Positions 35,801-46,326 of a stretch of DNA of 64,000 bases are shown in pieces (within the stretch, counting starts at the first letter, position 1; every line of letters begins with the position of its first letter). The notes under the pieces were generated by a model. That model saw nothing but the letters and a program-made list of their open reading frames with translations. It did not search any database and was not told the DNA's origin. The stretch comes from Tetraselmis striata (lineage: Eukaryota; Chlorophyta; Chlorodendrophyceae; Chlorodendrales; Chlorodendraceae), in contig VCJN01000424.1 in assembly GCA_006384855.1 (NCBI GenBank), forward strand, positions 1 through 64,000, written 5' to 3'. Made by a program: the position numbers and the translations under genes.

Positions 35801-36874
35801 CACCAGGTCAGGCGACAGCACCCGCAGCACCTGCGCTCGTGGCGTGGTGGGCCGGTCAGGGGGGCACACGTCAACAAACCCCGGGCGCGCGCTGAGTGCA
35901 CCCGCGTCATCCAGAAGAGACACGATGGCGCCCGGTGGCGGGTTATGAACAGAGAGCGCAGGAGGGTATACGCGTGTCCAAGGGGATTGGAAAGGGGGGT
36001 GGGGAGGAGGAGTGTGTGGGGGTTCACTATGTATACAATATATTCCTTTATTCGTCTCACCTAAATTAGTCAAGAAAAATCGCGATCGTACCCCCAGCGC
36101 CCTCAGTGCTGTCCCAGCCTCGATGTTCACAGGTGGGGCGGCAGAGGTGAGCGGTCTGCAAGTATGCAGATGAGTACATGATGAGAGTGCATGGTTTCCA
36201 TTGGAGCCACCTCCTTCAGGGAATTTGCTGATTGCCTCGAGAACCACATGTCGATTGGGCCTATGTGTGCGGCCCTGATTGAGAGGCGATTCATCATGGG
36301 ATGGCGCTCCTCATGTCACGCCCCCCCGAGGTGTGTGTGGGGGGGGGAGCGGGGGGGGAGGGGGAGCTTGTCCTCCGCTCACCTGCTCAACTGCGGCCAG
36401 GCTGCTGCACTCCTTGAAGCTGTCCTCGACGGTGATGCTCTTCTCGGAGAGACAGGGGACGAGGAGAGGGGGCTCACAGAAGTCAGCTCCCCGCATGGGA
36501 AAGGGACTCGCGGAACCAAACACGGAAGAAGCACGGAAGAAGCACGGGTACAGGGACAGGGCCAGCGGCCCACCTTTGGCGGCCCCTTAGCGACCACTGG
36601 CAGAGGGTCCAAGCCCCACGCCGCCCCCGCGACCCACCCCCCTGTCGCCGCCCCAAACTCGCCCGCCAGCTGCTCCAGCGTCAGCGACCGCAGCTGCGGA
36701 ACAGACTCCACCCCTGCAGCATAGGCATCCCTGCCGGGTCAATAACCACACACATAAATGAAGAGGTACATATATGCATAAACAAATCCATAATATATAG
36801 GCCCCCTTCAACCAGGGCTTGGCTGCGTACCAAACTGGGACTCCGTGACGCCCTCCAACCACGCTCCATGTGAG

Positions 36875-36936
<62 letters not shown>

Positions 36937-39168
36937 ATATATACACACATGCACCCAAACTAAGGAGGCTGCCGTGGTGGGGGATCACCAAACTTGTCCT
37001 TCAGCGTGGCGTTCATTTTGTAGCCGATCCCGGGATGGCCCGCGCCGGCAACCCCCGGAGGAAGCTCGCGGCGTGCGGCGGCAGCAGCGCCGTCTGGTCA
37101 TCCGGCTTGTGCAGCCCGCTCACCAGCTTGGCCAGCATCTGCGGCGCCATGGGCAGCTGCAGCCGTGAGCGCTCGGCGGCTGTGGCGTATCGGGGTGAGC
37201 ATCCTTGCGGAGCTTTTGACAACGGACTGCGGTGTGTAAATGCGAGACTAAAACGCACTTGAGCGGCGTTATTGGTTTGGATGCCAGTGGACATAGGCAA
37301 TCGTGACCGCTCGACTGCGCACATGAGTACTGTGTACTCGATCCTTTGGCCAATGATGCACACAAACGATAATCTGAAGTATGTATGCACCAGGGATATG
37401 CCCTACTACGGCCGTCACCGGTAGCCTGGACATCTCCCTGTATGGGGTGAGGGTAGGCGGTGCACGGACGGCAGGCGTCAACGTGGCGACTTGCCTGTGC
37501 TCCGAGGGGGGGGGATGGGGGGAAGGGGGTCATTGCAAGTGTGTGAAGGTACCGCCGGGCGCGCGCCTTGTTGCAGGCGATGCCGGCAGAGGAGCGGAAT
37601 TCCGCCTCGCGCTTCACCGCCGCGCGGGCCTCCGCCGCCACGTGGCTGCCCACCAGCAGCCGCGCCCACCAGGCCTCCCCGCGCAGCATCGCTGCGGAAG
37701 CGTCGGAAGGACAGGGAGGGCAGGCAGGGAGGCGGGGAGGCGGCGGGGGGGGGGGGGATTCAGCGCTGCGGAGCGAGGTGTGAAGTGGTGCGTCGGCCTG
37801 GCGGCGCCAAGCATGAGCCCCAGCAAGTGATGCACGCGTACCTAGCTCTGCCTCCTGCTCCGGGGCGCTGGACGCCATTAAAGCCTGAGCAAAGAAGGGA
37901 AGATGGAAGAAGGGGGGGGGGGGGGGGGGTCCCAGTGCTGCCGCTCTAAGCGTTCCGGCCGTGACTGCAGCAAAGAAAGCAATGACAAGGTATAGGGGGG
38001 GCAGCACCGAGGGGGTCGTCGCTGACCACAGGTCAAGTGGATCCTTGGCATGCTATAACTACAAAGGATTGCCTCCAGGCGGGCCAGGGTCTAAGTTACG
38101 GGTGCCGGCGTGCCAGTATAATTACCCGTGATAAAAGGCATCGCAGCGGAGGCCCAGGCTGCTGATGGGAACGTTCGCTACAGTCTCGTCAGCATTCTGA
38201 CTTTGGCATGCGGGGCGGATCCGTATTTTTCCCATTCACATTCGGATGTACACCATCAACTGTGTGCTCTTCTACGCAATCGAGGCACTTGCAAATGCCC
38301 CAGTAGGGCGACCTAGGAAGATGGCATGGGAGATACTTCTTCCCGGCGCCCGTTTACAGAGATGCTCTCAGTCATGTCCGCTCCTCTCGGCTGCTCTCCA
38401 CCTAACCACCAAGAAGCTCGCGATATACTTGAATGTATTTGATGCTGTGCCTAATGCACTCGGAATGCCTAAATACCCACGTCACAATGGTCAATGGTCC
38501 GCCATACGAGGCAGTTGCCGCTGAGCAGAGTGGCCTTGCTTGTTGGGAGCAGAGGATGGGGGGGAAGAAGGGGGCGCGCACTGCGCGGAGGTCCTGCGGG
38601 CGATGCGGGTTGTCCTGCAGCAGCGCGGCGCCGTCGGGCCGGTAGATGTGGCCGCACCAGGCGCCCGCGGGGGCGTTGGCGCCGGCAGCGTCCAGCCGGC
38701 GCGCCACCTGAGGCGATCCATACAGGTCCCGGTGGCGCATGATCAGACTGGTAAGAGTAGGCGGCGCGGCACGAGGATGCGTACGAGGGAGGAGTGGGGA
38801 GGAGGGGGTGGTCCGGGGTTGTGAATGCGGCTTTGGGGGGGGGAAGGGGTAGCGACAGAAGCCACCTCCTCTGTCGCGTCGACGAAGCACTCATCCATGC
38901 CGAGTCGCTCCACCGTGCCAAAGCGCTGCAGCACCGCCTACAGCGGGGAATGGAAGCAATAAGAGGGCGCAAGGTATCCAGCGCGCAATCGTCTATGCGG
39001 GACGGATAGGGGAAGCGGGAAGGCAGAATTGAGGGAGACAGGGGGGGGGGGGGGGGGGGGGAGGACACCTGGATTTTCTTGCTGGCGTGGCGGTACGGCG
39101 TGAGGTCCTCGCCTGAGATGAGCACCAGATCCGGGCACTTGCGGCGAGCCTCACTGGTGGCCTGGCGG

Positions 39169-39203
<35 letters not shown>

Positions 39204-39905
39204 CTCTCAGCGCCCAGGGGTGCGCGGCAGACCGGGGGGGGGGGGGGGGGGGGGGATCTGGCTCACCATCAGCTTGGTGACGCCGCGGCGGCGCGCGGGG
39301 TAGTTGGCCGTCACGACGAGGTACTTCTGCGTGATGCCCAGCGGCCGGAGCGCCAGGCTGGGCTCTCGCACCTCCTCCACCTGCGCGTAGAACGCGTCCT
39401 GTGCGCCGACGCGCGGCGCGGCGGCGACGGTCAGGAAAGTGTAGGCCCGAGGCTCAACCAAATATTAATTTAAGGGGAATGCAACAGCACGACACGCCGA
39501 CGGCGGGCGCCAGGATTGAGCTACGAGTAGGTGGCCAGCCCATGCCCCCAAGATCTGAAGAGCGAGCGCCGCTGGTGCAGCGGGCTTCTCGTGCATACTT
39601 CAGTGTGTGCATGACCCGTGAGGGTCCTGGGTGCTTAGTTCGTTAATAGTTTTTTTGTTTTTTTCTATGCATATGAGTGCGTGGCCAACAGCGGCGGTGG
39701 CGATTGCCTGCCTGCCGCACCCGGCAGCATCCCGGCGGCGAGCAGCGCAACCCACCACGTCAAAGTGCAGGATGACCCGGAGATCGTCCGGCGGGCGGGG
39801 TGGAGGCGTCGAAGGGGCGCGCGGGCTGGCGAGGGCGCTGCCCTCTGCCAGCGGCTGCGAGTGTTGCGCCACGCGGAAGGCCTCCAGCCCCTTCTTCGGG
39901 TCCAT
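31406..39905 (-). CDS. POLI: Y-family DNA polymerase iota (translesion synthesis), with apparent frame lesions
   Basis: Nuclear lesion-bypass polymerase. Solid exons: 39,905-39,756; 39,398-39,267; 39,161-39,069; 38,937-38,866; 38,707-38,582; 37,884-37,842; 37,691-37,567; 37,138-36,989; 36,713-36,574; 36,439-36,383; 35,830-35,648; 34,229-34,059; 33,078-32,890. Likely 3' exons: 32,250-32,083 and about 31,850-31,406. Metal ligands: Asp49 in HFDVDAFYAQVEE (codon block spans exons 1-2) and Asp140-Glu141 in RLGMDECFVDAT. Next come GEDLTPYRHAS, SSAGIACNK, LAKLVSGLHKP, the iota-like ITVEDSFKECSS and the little finger GFNLSLINLGATNLG. The C-terminus has acidic runs, a UIM-like DYRLAMRLQQEE and ends PLDAFVKRVKR. 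Exon 8 is one base short in CCCGGG at about 37,030, breaking the helix-hairpin-helix PGIGYK. Exon 7 ends with a GC donor. An exon near 32,400-32,345 could not be phased. Confidence 0.88.
32405..32770 (+). repeat. Dispersed intronic repeat, copy 3
   Basis: It matches copies near 16.2 kb and 21.6 kb, with the same order around GTTTTGGTGATGCAT and CCGCGGGGCC and the same internal G run (about 32,677-32,692). It lies in the 3' half of the polymerase gene and abuts the unresolved exon near 32,400. Confidence 0.6.
32795..32837. repeat. (CA)n microsatellite in polymerase intron 13
   Basis: About 21 CA units close to the 5' splice site of exon 13 (reading on the minus strand). Confidence 0.95.
34431..35245. 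repeat. Pentanucleotide satellite, CATGA/CGACA family
   Basis: About 815 bp of a 5-base unit, CATGA on the left, drifting to CGACA and to mixed TGACR units on the right. It sits wholly inside intron 11 of the polymerase gene. Open frames rich in Met-Ser-Cys-His-Val on the minus strand are products of the repeat. Confidence 0.95.
36874..36933. repeat. (CT)n(AT)n microsatellite in polymerase intron 8
   Basis: About a dozen CT units followed by about a dozen AT units. Confidence 0.95.
39172..39203 (+). repeat. Longest G homopolymer, polymerase intron 2
   Basis: About 32 consecutive G. A second run (39,236-39,255) stands 12-31 bases inside the 5' splice site of exon 2. Together they make intron 2 almost wholly C on the transcribed sense. 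Confidence 0.95.
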
Positions 39906-39934
39906 CGCGCCGCGGCGGGACGACGCGCGTTTAC

Positions 39935-40402
39935 TGCTGCTGCGGCGCCTTCGTTGCCATTCCGGACAGCAGCGATCACTGCACTGACAGCGGCGAAATG
40001 ATAGTCGCTTACTGCTCACAGGTGGAGGGGCGGCGGGCAAATACAGAGCTATAATGCCACGTTCGGCCTTCACCTCGCAGATGCATTGCTGCTGCCTGTA
40101 ACGTAAGCTCAAGAAACGCCTCTCACATAGGGATTACTGTATAGGGACCATATGGTCGCTCGCTCGCTATCAAGCAGCAGCGAGCGATATCGCACCGGCC
40201 GTACCTGGGCCATACCTGGGCCGTACCTGGGCTGGTACCAGTACCGCTGCTTACGCTTTATTTGTAATTCAAACCAGTACCGCTGCTGATCTTTTAGTAC
40301 CCGGGGTCAGCCGGGCTACTGCTTTTAGCGGTGGATTTGTAGTTACTGGCTTTTTTGTAATTCACACCAGTACCAGTGCCTTTTTAGTGCTCGGGTCCGT
40401 AC
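39935..40402. repeat. Duplicated block A, left end: upstream region of the polymerase gene
   Basis: The 200 bp starting 30 bases upstream of the polymerase ATG recur at 59,506-59,700 (shared GGCGCCTTCGTTGCC, GGACAGCAGCG, GTGGAG-GGCGGCGGGCAAATAC). The following CAGCAGCGAGC at about 40,171 corresponds to the insertion point of the 826-bp fragment in block B. Further right are repeated GTACC motifs and TTTTTGTAATTCACACCAGTAC, also seen at 41.76-41.85 kb. Confidence 0.75.
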
Positions 40403-41716
40403 TTGGCCGAGGCAGCTTCAACGCAAATTCTTCCGCCCGCCAGTATGACCACTTCCTCAACGATGCTCATGGGTCGGACAGCTACGCCGCGGAGATGCGC
40501 GAGGCGTGGGGCCGCCTCCAAGCGGCTACTGCTAGCCATCTCGGCGACGCAGATGCACGCCAGATGGAGCGGGAATCAAGTGGAGGCTGCGTCGGGCTCG
40601 CAAAAGGAGCTGACGGCATTTCTAGACTAGGCCAACAACTCTTGGCTTCGAAATGAGGTGTGCGCTCTCCCCGCCACATGTAGGGAACGGATCTTGTTCA
40701 ACCAGCTCGACGCGGCGTCAGGCATGTGGACAGTGGCCATCCCCACCGCGCGGACATCCATGACTCCGCATGAGCTGCGGGAGGTCGCTGCCGGGTACTT
40801 CTTTCTGCCTAGCCCGTGCTTGGCCCCGGTGGTTGGGTGCCAGATCATTCTGCCCTCGACAGAGCACAACCCCGTCATTGTTGATCTATACGGCGACGCG
40901 CTCATGAACCTCCCGGCGCCTGGAGACGCTCACTGGCGTGTACAGCACGACGCTATCGCAGATGCCTTCCGCGATCACTGTGTTCACGACCTAGGTATCG
41001 CAGTACGGCGGGAGGTGGATGACTTGTTCCAGCAGGCAGTGCCTCTCGGCAACACCGTACCCAGGGATGAGCTCAAGGACCTAGTGCCGGACGTAGAGCT
41101 CTCCCTTCCGGCGTTCAACGTCGTGACCGGGAGCTATGATCCCCGGAGCTTAAAGTCCACGTTGTTGGAGTTCAAGACTATGCGGTACGAGGTCAAGTAC
41201 ACTTCAGTGCCCCGGGCCACGACTGTGGATCGGTTTGAGCGCTCCCTGTTGGGCGACATACAACGGGGGTTGGCTGCGCGGGATGCGGCGTGGCACAACA
41301 CAGAGCCTGGACAGAAGGGTCCTCTTCGAGACATCCTGGATATGTCGGAGTACACGGGCATGGTCTTCGGCACAGTGGGTGAGGTGAGCAAGGGGGTGCA
41401 CCGCACAGTGCGTGGTATCGCATGCTTGGCTGCGGATCGGGGTGCCCTCTCATCGCGGGGCACTCGGTGCATCACCCGGGCTCACCAGGAGGCCTTGCTC
41501 GCAAGAGATTTCCTCGGGGTCCTGATCTTGGTGGCCGCTCGAGAGCGCGCTCGCTGCCTCATCAGACGGCGCAGATTCGTCTGCCATCCCGTTGCTGAAG
41601 CTGCACAGCACGTCCGAGGATCACCCACACACACACGTGCTCGCGTGGCCCGGACTCCGAACCGTGCGCGCATCACTCATCCATCCCGCCTTATGCGGGA
41701 TGCGGGCCGCTTTTAG
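40403..41716 (+). CDS. Retroelement-type ORF with PD-(D/E)XK-like nuclease signature
   Basis: An open frame from an ATG at 40,403 to TAG at 41,716, interrupted by one in-frame TAG at 40,628-40,630; the part after it is over 350 codons. The pattern QHDAIADAFRDHC, then LVPDVELSL, then LLEFKTMRY fits the helix, acidic residue and E-x-K order of a PD-(D/E)XK nuclease fold. VFGTVGEVSKGVHRTV and a late RDFLGVLILVAARERAR match blocks near the C-terminus of many algal retroelement proteins. It is flanked by TTTTTGTAATTCACA-type direct repeats (about 40,352 and 41,760-41,860). No RT core is present here, so it is probably a 5'-truncated insertion. The nuclease call is an inference from pattern. Confidence 0.6.
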
Positions 41717-41756
41717 GCGGCGGCTTGCTGTGTTGATTTTCTAATTCTGGGGAACT

Positions 41757-41870
41757 GTCCTTTTTGTAATTCACACCAGTAGTTCTGGGGAACTGCCCTT
41801 TTTGTAATTCACAGCAGTACCAGTAGTTCTCGGGAACTGCCCTTTTTGTAATTCACACCGGTGCCCGCAG
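41757..41870 (+). repeat. Three tandem copies of a 38-45 bp unit
   Basis: The unit is GGGAACTG-CCTTTTTGTAATTCACACCAGTAGTTCT with small changes. The same sequence occurs inverted at about 60,655-60,730 in block B. Confidence 0.8.
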
Positions 41871-42126
41871 GAGCTGCTCAACACGGCGCGCTGCTACCTG
41901 TTCTTGGCATCAGGTGGCGGGAGCGGGCCGGCGCGGGCGCAGTCAATATTGTAGATTTGCCAAGTGTCCGATGAGGGTGTCGTCTCGCTGTATTTTACCT
42001 CGTTTGCACCCGACGCGACGCGTGCCAAGATCTTGAACCCAGTAGTCGTTACCCATAGGGCGGGGGAATTCTTAAGTGAAGCTGATGTTATACGTTATTC
42101 GTTATTAGGCCACTCACACAATTACC

Positions 42127-42910
42127 GAGTATTTTAGTATTTTGGCATTTGAGGCCGGAAAATACCAAAATACTCACACCCCCTGACGGAATTGGCGGCA
42201 CAGTATTTTAGTATTTCTTGCATAACTCGCCGCTGGCCTCCATCTCAGCTTGCTGCTTGTAGACCATCAGCGACCCCTCCTCCTCGTGCATCGCGCCTCG
42301 CTGGTAAACTTCGTTTCCAGCACGGGCATACAGTATCGCCTCCACCGTCGTCATCTCCCGCCCGCGGCGTGCGCCTCCCCCCCTTCTTGACCTGGCTGTC
42401 GTCCTCGGGGTCTTGCTCGAGACCAGCAGGCGCCTCAGCTGGCGAGAGGGAGCTCACCTTTTCCGAAGGAGGCGGTGCGGGGCCCGTAGCACCACCGCCA
42501 TCTCCGCCCGCCTCGTTGTCAACGGGGCGGGGAATCGCCCATCCTTCTCACTGTCGTCGGGCAGCGGGAAGGTGTCAGTCACGGGGGTAGCTGGCGGTAT
42601 GCTGACGTTTGGGGAGGAAGTCTCGTTGCAGCCGCAGCTTGCCGGGTAGTGATTCGGCAGGCCCGCGCGCCGGATGCCCGGCAGGTGATGGGGGTCCGAG
42701 CGAGCAGTGGGTGTAAGGCACTTATGTACAGTGGGTCAAAATACTAAAATACTCGTCCCTCGGGTGGCTCCGAGGGAGCATGTTGATGAAAATGGCGAGG
42801 GAGTATTTTGAAATACTAAAATACTCGTATTAAAAATGTAATGCGTTAGGGTCGCCGCGACACAGTATTTTAGCATTTTGATGAGGAAAAACGAAAATAC
42901 TAAAATACTC
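42127..42910. mobile_element. AT-rich inverted-repeat element around a GC-rich core
   Basis: Copies of GAGTATTTTAGTATTTTG stand at 42,127 and 42,201 and inverted copies (CAAAATACTAAAATACTC) at 42,738, 42,805 and 42,893. They bracket a GC-rich core of about 500 bp that holds a broken reading frame. The structure suggests a DNA transposon with nested or repeated termini. It is absent from duplicated block B. Confidence 0.55.
42208..42700 (-). pseudogene. Broken ORF inside the inverted-repeat element
   Basis: On the minus strand a polar, Pro/Ser/Glu-rich frame leads to MTTVEAILYARAGNEVYQRG and further coding-like sequence. The stop codon, TAA at 42,210-42,208, lies inside the inverted repeat. 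Two frame changes are needed, one at a G7 run (42,377-42,383) and one near 42,530. I do not recognise the family. It may be element-encoded or a captured gene piece. Confidence 0.45.
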
Positions 42911-43166
42911 ATCAATTGCGCGTAAGTGGCCTTACCGCCCGTACCGGTACTCGTATGCCTGCTATATGACAACATTCTTTAATTATAGTTATTGGGTTCT
43001 GGGGTCGGAAAAGAATGGACTTCCCTATGTGGCAGCAGCGAGTCAGATAATCTGTCAATTATTCGGTTTTTATTCTGAAATATTACCAGATAAACTCATG
43101 AACATATATCTATTATAATCTGAATTACTTTAAAACTACTTCAGTATAATTTTATCTGCTCTTCGC

Positions 43167-43961
43167 AGGGGGTCAAAAACGGTATTATTTTATATCCCAT
43201 GATTGATCACCGGCGAATAACAATAATAAGGTGATAAGCGTGGTTAAGGATTTCGCGATGAAGAACAAGACAATGATGATGGCGTTGCCATATATACGCT
43301 GTGGTACGAATGCACAATGATGGCGGACTGCAGCTGTATATATACGACAAACGTTTCTCAGCAGCAGGGGGCGTATTTTGGATATGGTTACGCCGACGAC
43401 GACGATGACTACACACGACCCAGCATATTTGTAGGAAGGTGCGGAACATGCATAGAAGGAATGTATATAGGGAGACACTAAACCCCACCCACCCACCCTT
43501 TTCATTGTTCAGGGAATCCTTGGCGAATCCGTTGGCGCTCTACAAGCGGCTACCTTGCCTCATCCATGTTTGAGAAGACTTACCAGAAGTAATAGTACAA
43601 ACTCTGGGTTCAAAACAATGCATGAAAAGTAGCAACAAAGGCAAATTAACCAATATAGGCACATGCGGCATGATCATGTACTGGACGAAGGGAATAGGTA
43701 TTTCAGTACGTCTTACACGAAATGCGCTCCGGGGAGGGAGGGGTTCCGGGCCCATGGCGGCGCTACTCGTGACCTCGTGTTACAAAAAGTCCGTTATTGT
43801 ATTATTTACAGCGATCGCCCTGTTTTTGCAATGGAAGGGAAGGATCAGGGAAGGGGGGGGGGGGGGGGGGGGGGGGGGGGCTATGTACTTGCTATGTTAA
43901 CGGGGCGATGTGTGCTTGACATCCTTGATTAAGAGGGGGAGAGGGGGCAACTAGTCTACGC
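43167..43961. repeat. Duplicated block A, 3' flank of sulfotransferase copy A
   Basis: It matches 60,898-61,687 at high identity. TGTAA poly(A) candidates on the minus strand at 43,784-43,780 and 43,810-43,806 are altered in block B. G runs stand at 43,853-43,880. Confidence 0.75.
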
Positions 43962-45769
43962 TCACATGTCAGAGCCCTCCAGCACTACATGCGTATACAG
44001 CTTGTCAAAACCGTCCATCATCTGCCTGACCGTGATGTCCGGCACGCCTTTATGGATGTACTTCAACGGCGGGACCACGGTGTCGGGGTGCACCTCCCCG
44101 GTGTCAGGATCCACCAGCTTCTCGTACTCTGTATCCAACAGGCTCAGCCACAGGCAGCCCGGGTGCTCCGCGTACGCGGCGTTGGTCTCCACCACCCTGT
44201 TGCAGTACTCGCCCAGCAGGCCCTGCTGCCGGTGGATCTCCGCCGTCACCGCCTGCAGAACGCCGCCCGCTTCCGCCTCCACCGCCTCCCACTTCTCCTG
44301 CGCCGCCTTCACCAGCATGTCGTCCAGCCTGTTCTCCGAGCGCAGGTCGTCCTCCAGCTCCTGCGAGACCTTGCCCGGGGAGTGGACCTCCAGCCCGTCC
44401 CACCGGTGAAACTCCTGCACGCAGCTAATGCACCGCACGTAGAAGGACAGCAGCTCCTTGAGCGGCCAGCCGCAATGGAGGTGCAGCGCCGCCAGCCCCT
44501 CCTCAAACTTCTCAAGCGAGAGGAACACCGTCTTGCGGAATACCTTCGAGCGCAAAAACTCTCGCATCGCTGCCTCGGTCTTGTTCACCCCCATCTCCGC
44601 CGTCAGCTCGTTCTCGAGCTTCTCCACTGGCTGCTCCAGCACTGCACTGTGATGCTCGGGCTCGAAGAAGTAGTAAAAGTGGCTGATGTAGCGCTTCACG
44701 GCGTCGCGAAGAATCTGCGCATGGGGTAGGCGGCATCCGCCATTAGAGCGTGATGTGGGGCAGCCATCGATGTTCATATGCCAACGCGGGCACATCAACG
44801 GCTGCTCTATTTCATTTCCCAGAAAGGGGGTGCGGGGAAGGAGGGGGGGGGGGGGGGGGCATCAGATTGTTCGTGTAATAAGACATTTGCCGGGGGCGGC
44901 AAAAAAAGGAGGAGGAGGGGGGGGGGGGGGGGGGGGGGGGTATTGCCGGTATAATCTTGGGCGCGCCGGTTTTAAGCTGTGACCCTTGCATCCCACGGGG
45001 CAGCCACCTGCTCGTTCTCCCGTGTAAATGGGCATATGTGCAGCGTGCTTCTAGCAAGTACGTGGACAGGTGTTGCTCAGTTCCTTTCCTTTCTGCACAC
45101 CCTACACGACTTGCCAAAAGCCCGAGGCGCTTCCGGCGCCATGCGATGACTGGCTCAGCATCTCATGTAGGATGCCACCAAACGTGCAGGGATGGCGATC
45201 TTTCCGTACCAGACACCGCACAGCAGGGAGATATGGTCCTTCAGGTCAGGCAGGGCGGGCTCTTCCAAGGATGTAGTGTTACGAAAAACCGCGCCGGCAG
45301 TCGCGTCGGCTGCGCAGCCATGGCGGTTTCATAACCCCATGGGCGGGCGCGCGAGGCAGGGCGGCGTACGCCCCGCGGACTCGCCCAGGTCCCGGTCGTA
45401 TGCCTCCTGCATCTGCATCAAGGATCCCGAGGAATGGTTAATGACGTAGTCCGCGGGCACCTTGGACTGCATGCCTTGTGACAGGTAGTGCCTGCCCGGT
45501 GTCGTGGTGTGAAACCTGAGCAGCGACAAAGGTGGGGGCCAACACAGGGTGAAGGGGGGGGGGGGGGGGGGGGGATCCTCAGCATCGAAGGCTTATATGA
45601 GGGGTGTCATTCTTTAATAGAGTCACCCTGTAGCACGCAGGCATGTAAGCAGCGCGCCCTCGTCGTGCGGACATTCCTATCGAGCGTAAATTGTACTGCA
45701 TCCTACTGCTGCAAGGCTCCGATTTCGATGCTGTAAAATTGCATGTATGCACGAGGCGAGGCGGCAGGG

Positions 45770-45800
<31 letters not shown>

Positions 45801-45994
45801 TCTTGTGCTGGTAGGCGCCGACCCGAAACAGGATGCCGCCCATCGTGGCGCTGCCGGTCTTGTGCGTCTTGTAGAACGCGACTTTGCCGCAGTTAAAATC
45901 GCCCAGCAAGCGGGCAGACAGACGGTGCGTCTCAAGGCTGTAAGGCTCCGATTTCGATGCTGTAAAATTGCATGTATGCACGAGGCGAGGCGGC

Positions 45995-46028
<34 letters not shown>

Positions 46029-46326
46029 TCTTGTGCTGGTAGGCGCCGACCCGAAACAGGATCCCGCCCATCGTGGTGCTGCCGGTCTTGCGCGTCTTGT
46101 AGAACGCGACTTTGCCGCAGTTAAAATCGCCCAGCAAGCGGCCCGACAGACGGTGCGTCTCACTCACGAGGGTCGGCACGTGCCGGCCTACCCCCACGTG
46201 GCACCTCGCTGCGAGAAGTATGATCAGGACGGCGGCGGGGAGAACCGCGGAGGCAGCGGCGCGCGCCGTGACGCGCCTCACTGGCAGCCTGACCGACGAC
46301 AGGAGGCGATTCCGCATCGCCGCCAT
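43962..46326 (-). pseudogene. Golgi-type sulfotransferase, copy A (probable pseudogene, duplicated exon)
   Basis: Same gene as at 61.7-63.8 kb. Exon 1 is 46,326-46,028, exon 2 is 45,515-45,370 and exon 3 is 44,714-43,962. Exon 1 encodes a short basic tail, a signal anchor (SAVLPAAVLIILLAARC) and the PAPS-binding loop, here FYKTRKTGSTT. A 229-bp tandem duplication adds a second copy of the loop exon (FYKTHKTGSAT; about 45,935-45,799) inside intron 1. Exon 2 lacks eight bases relative to copy B just before its donor, so joining to exon 3 (ILRDAVKRYISHFYYF, the 3'-phosphate-binding block) shifts the frame. Exon 3 alone is open and near identical to copy B. The copy is probably non-functional unless another splice site is used. 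Confidence 0.78.
45713..46170. repeat. 229-bp tandem duplication spanning exon 1 end and intron 1 start
   Basis: Units begin at 45,713 and 45,942 (AAGGCTCCGATTTCGATGCTG). Each holds part of intron 1, a G run of about 28, and the last 130 bases of exon 1. Confidence 0.9.

Noticed and set aside
36874-36933. CRISPR-like or phage-like repeat
   Set aside because: It is a simple CT/AT microsatellite; nothing in the window suggests a prokaryotic origin and no spacer-repeat array was seen.
45703-46326. A single 207-residue protein with two PAPS loops joined by polyproline
   Set aside because: The polyproline is a C homopolymer at the start of intron 1; splicing is needed to reach exon 2, so the readthrough frame is not a product.
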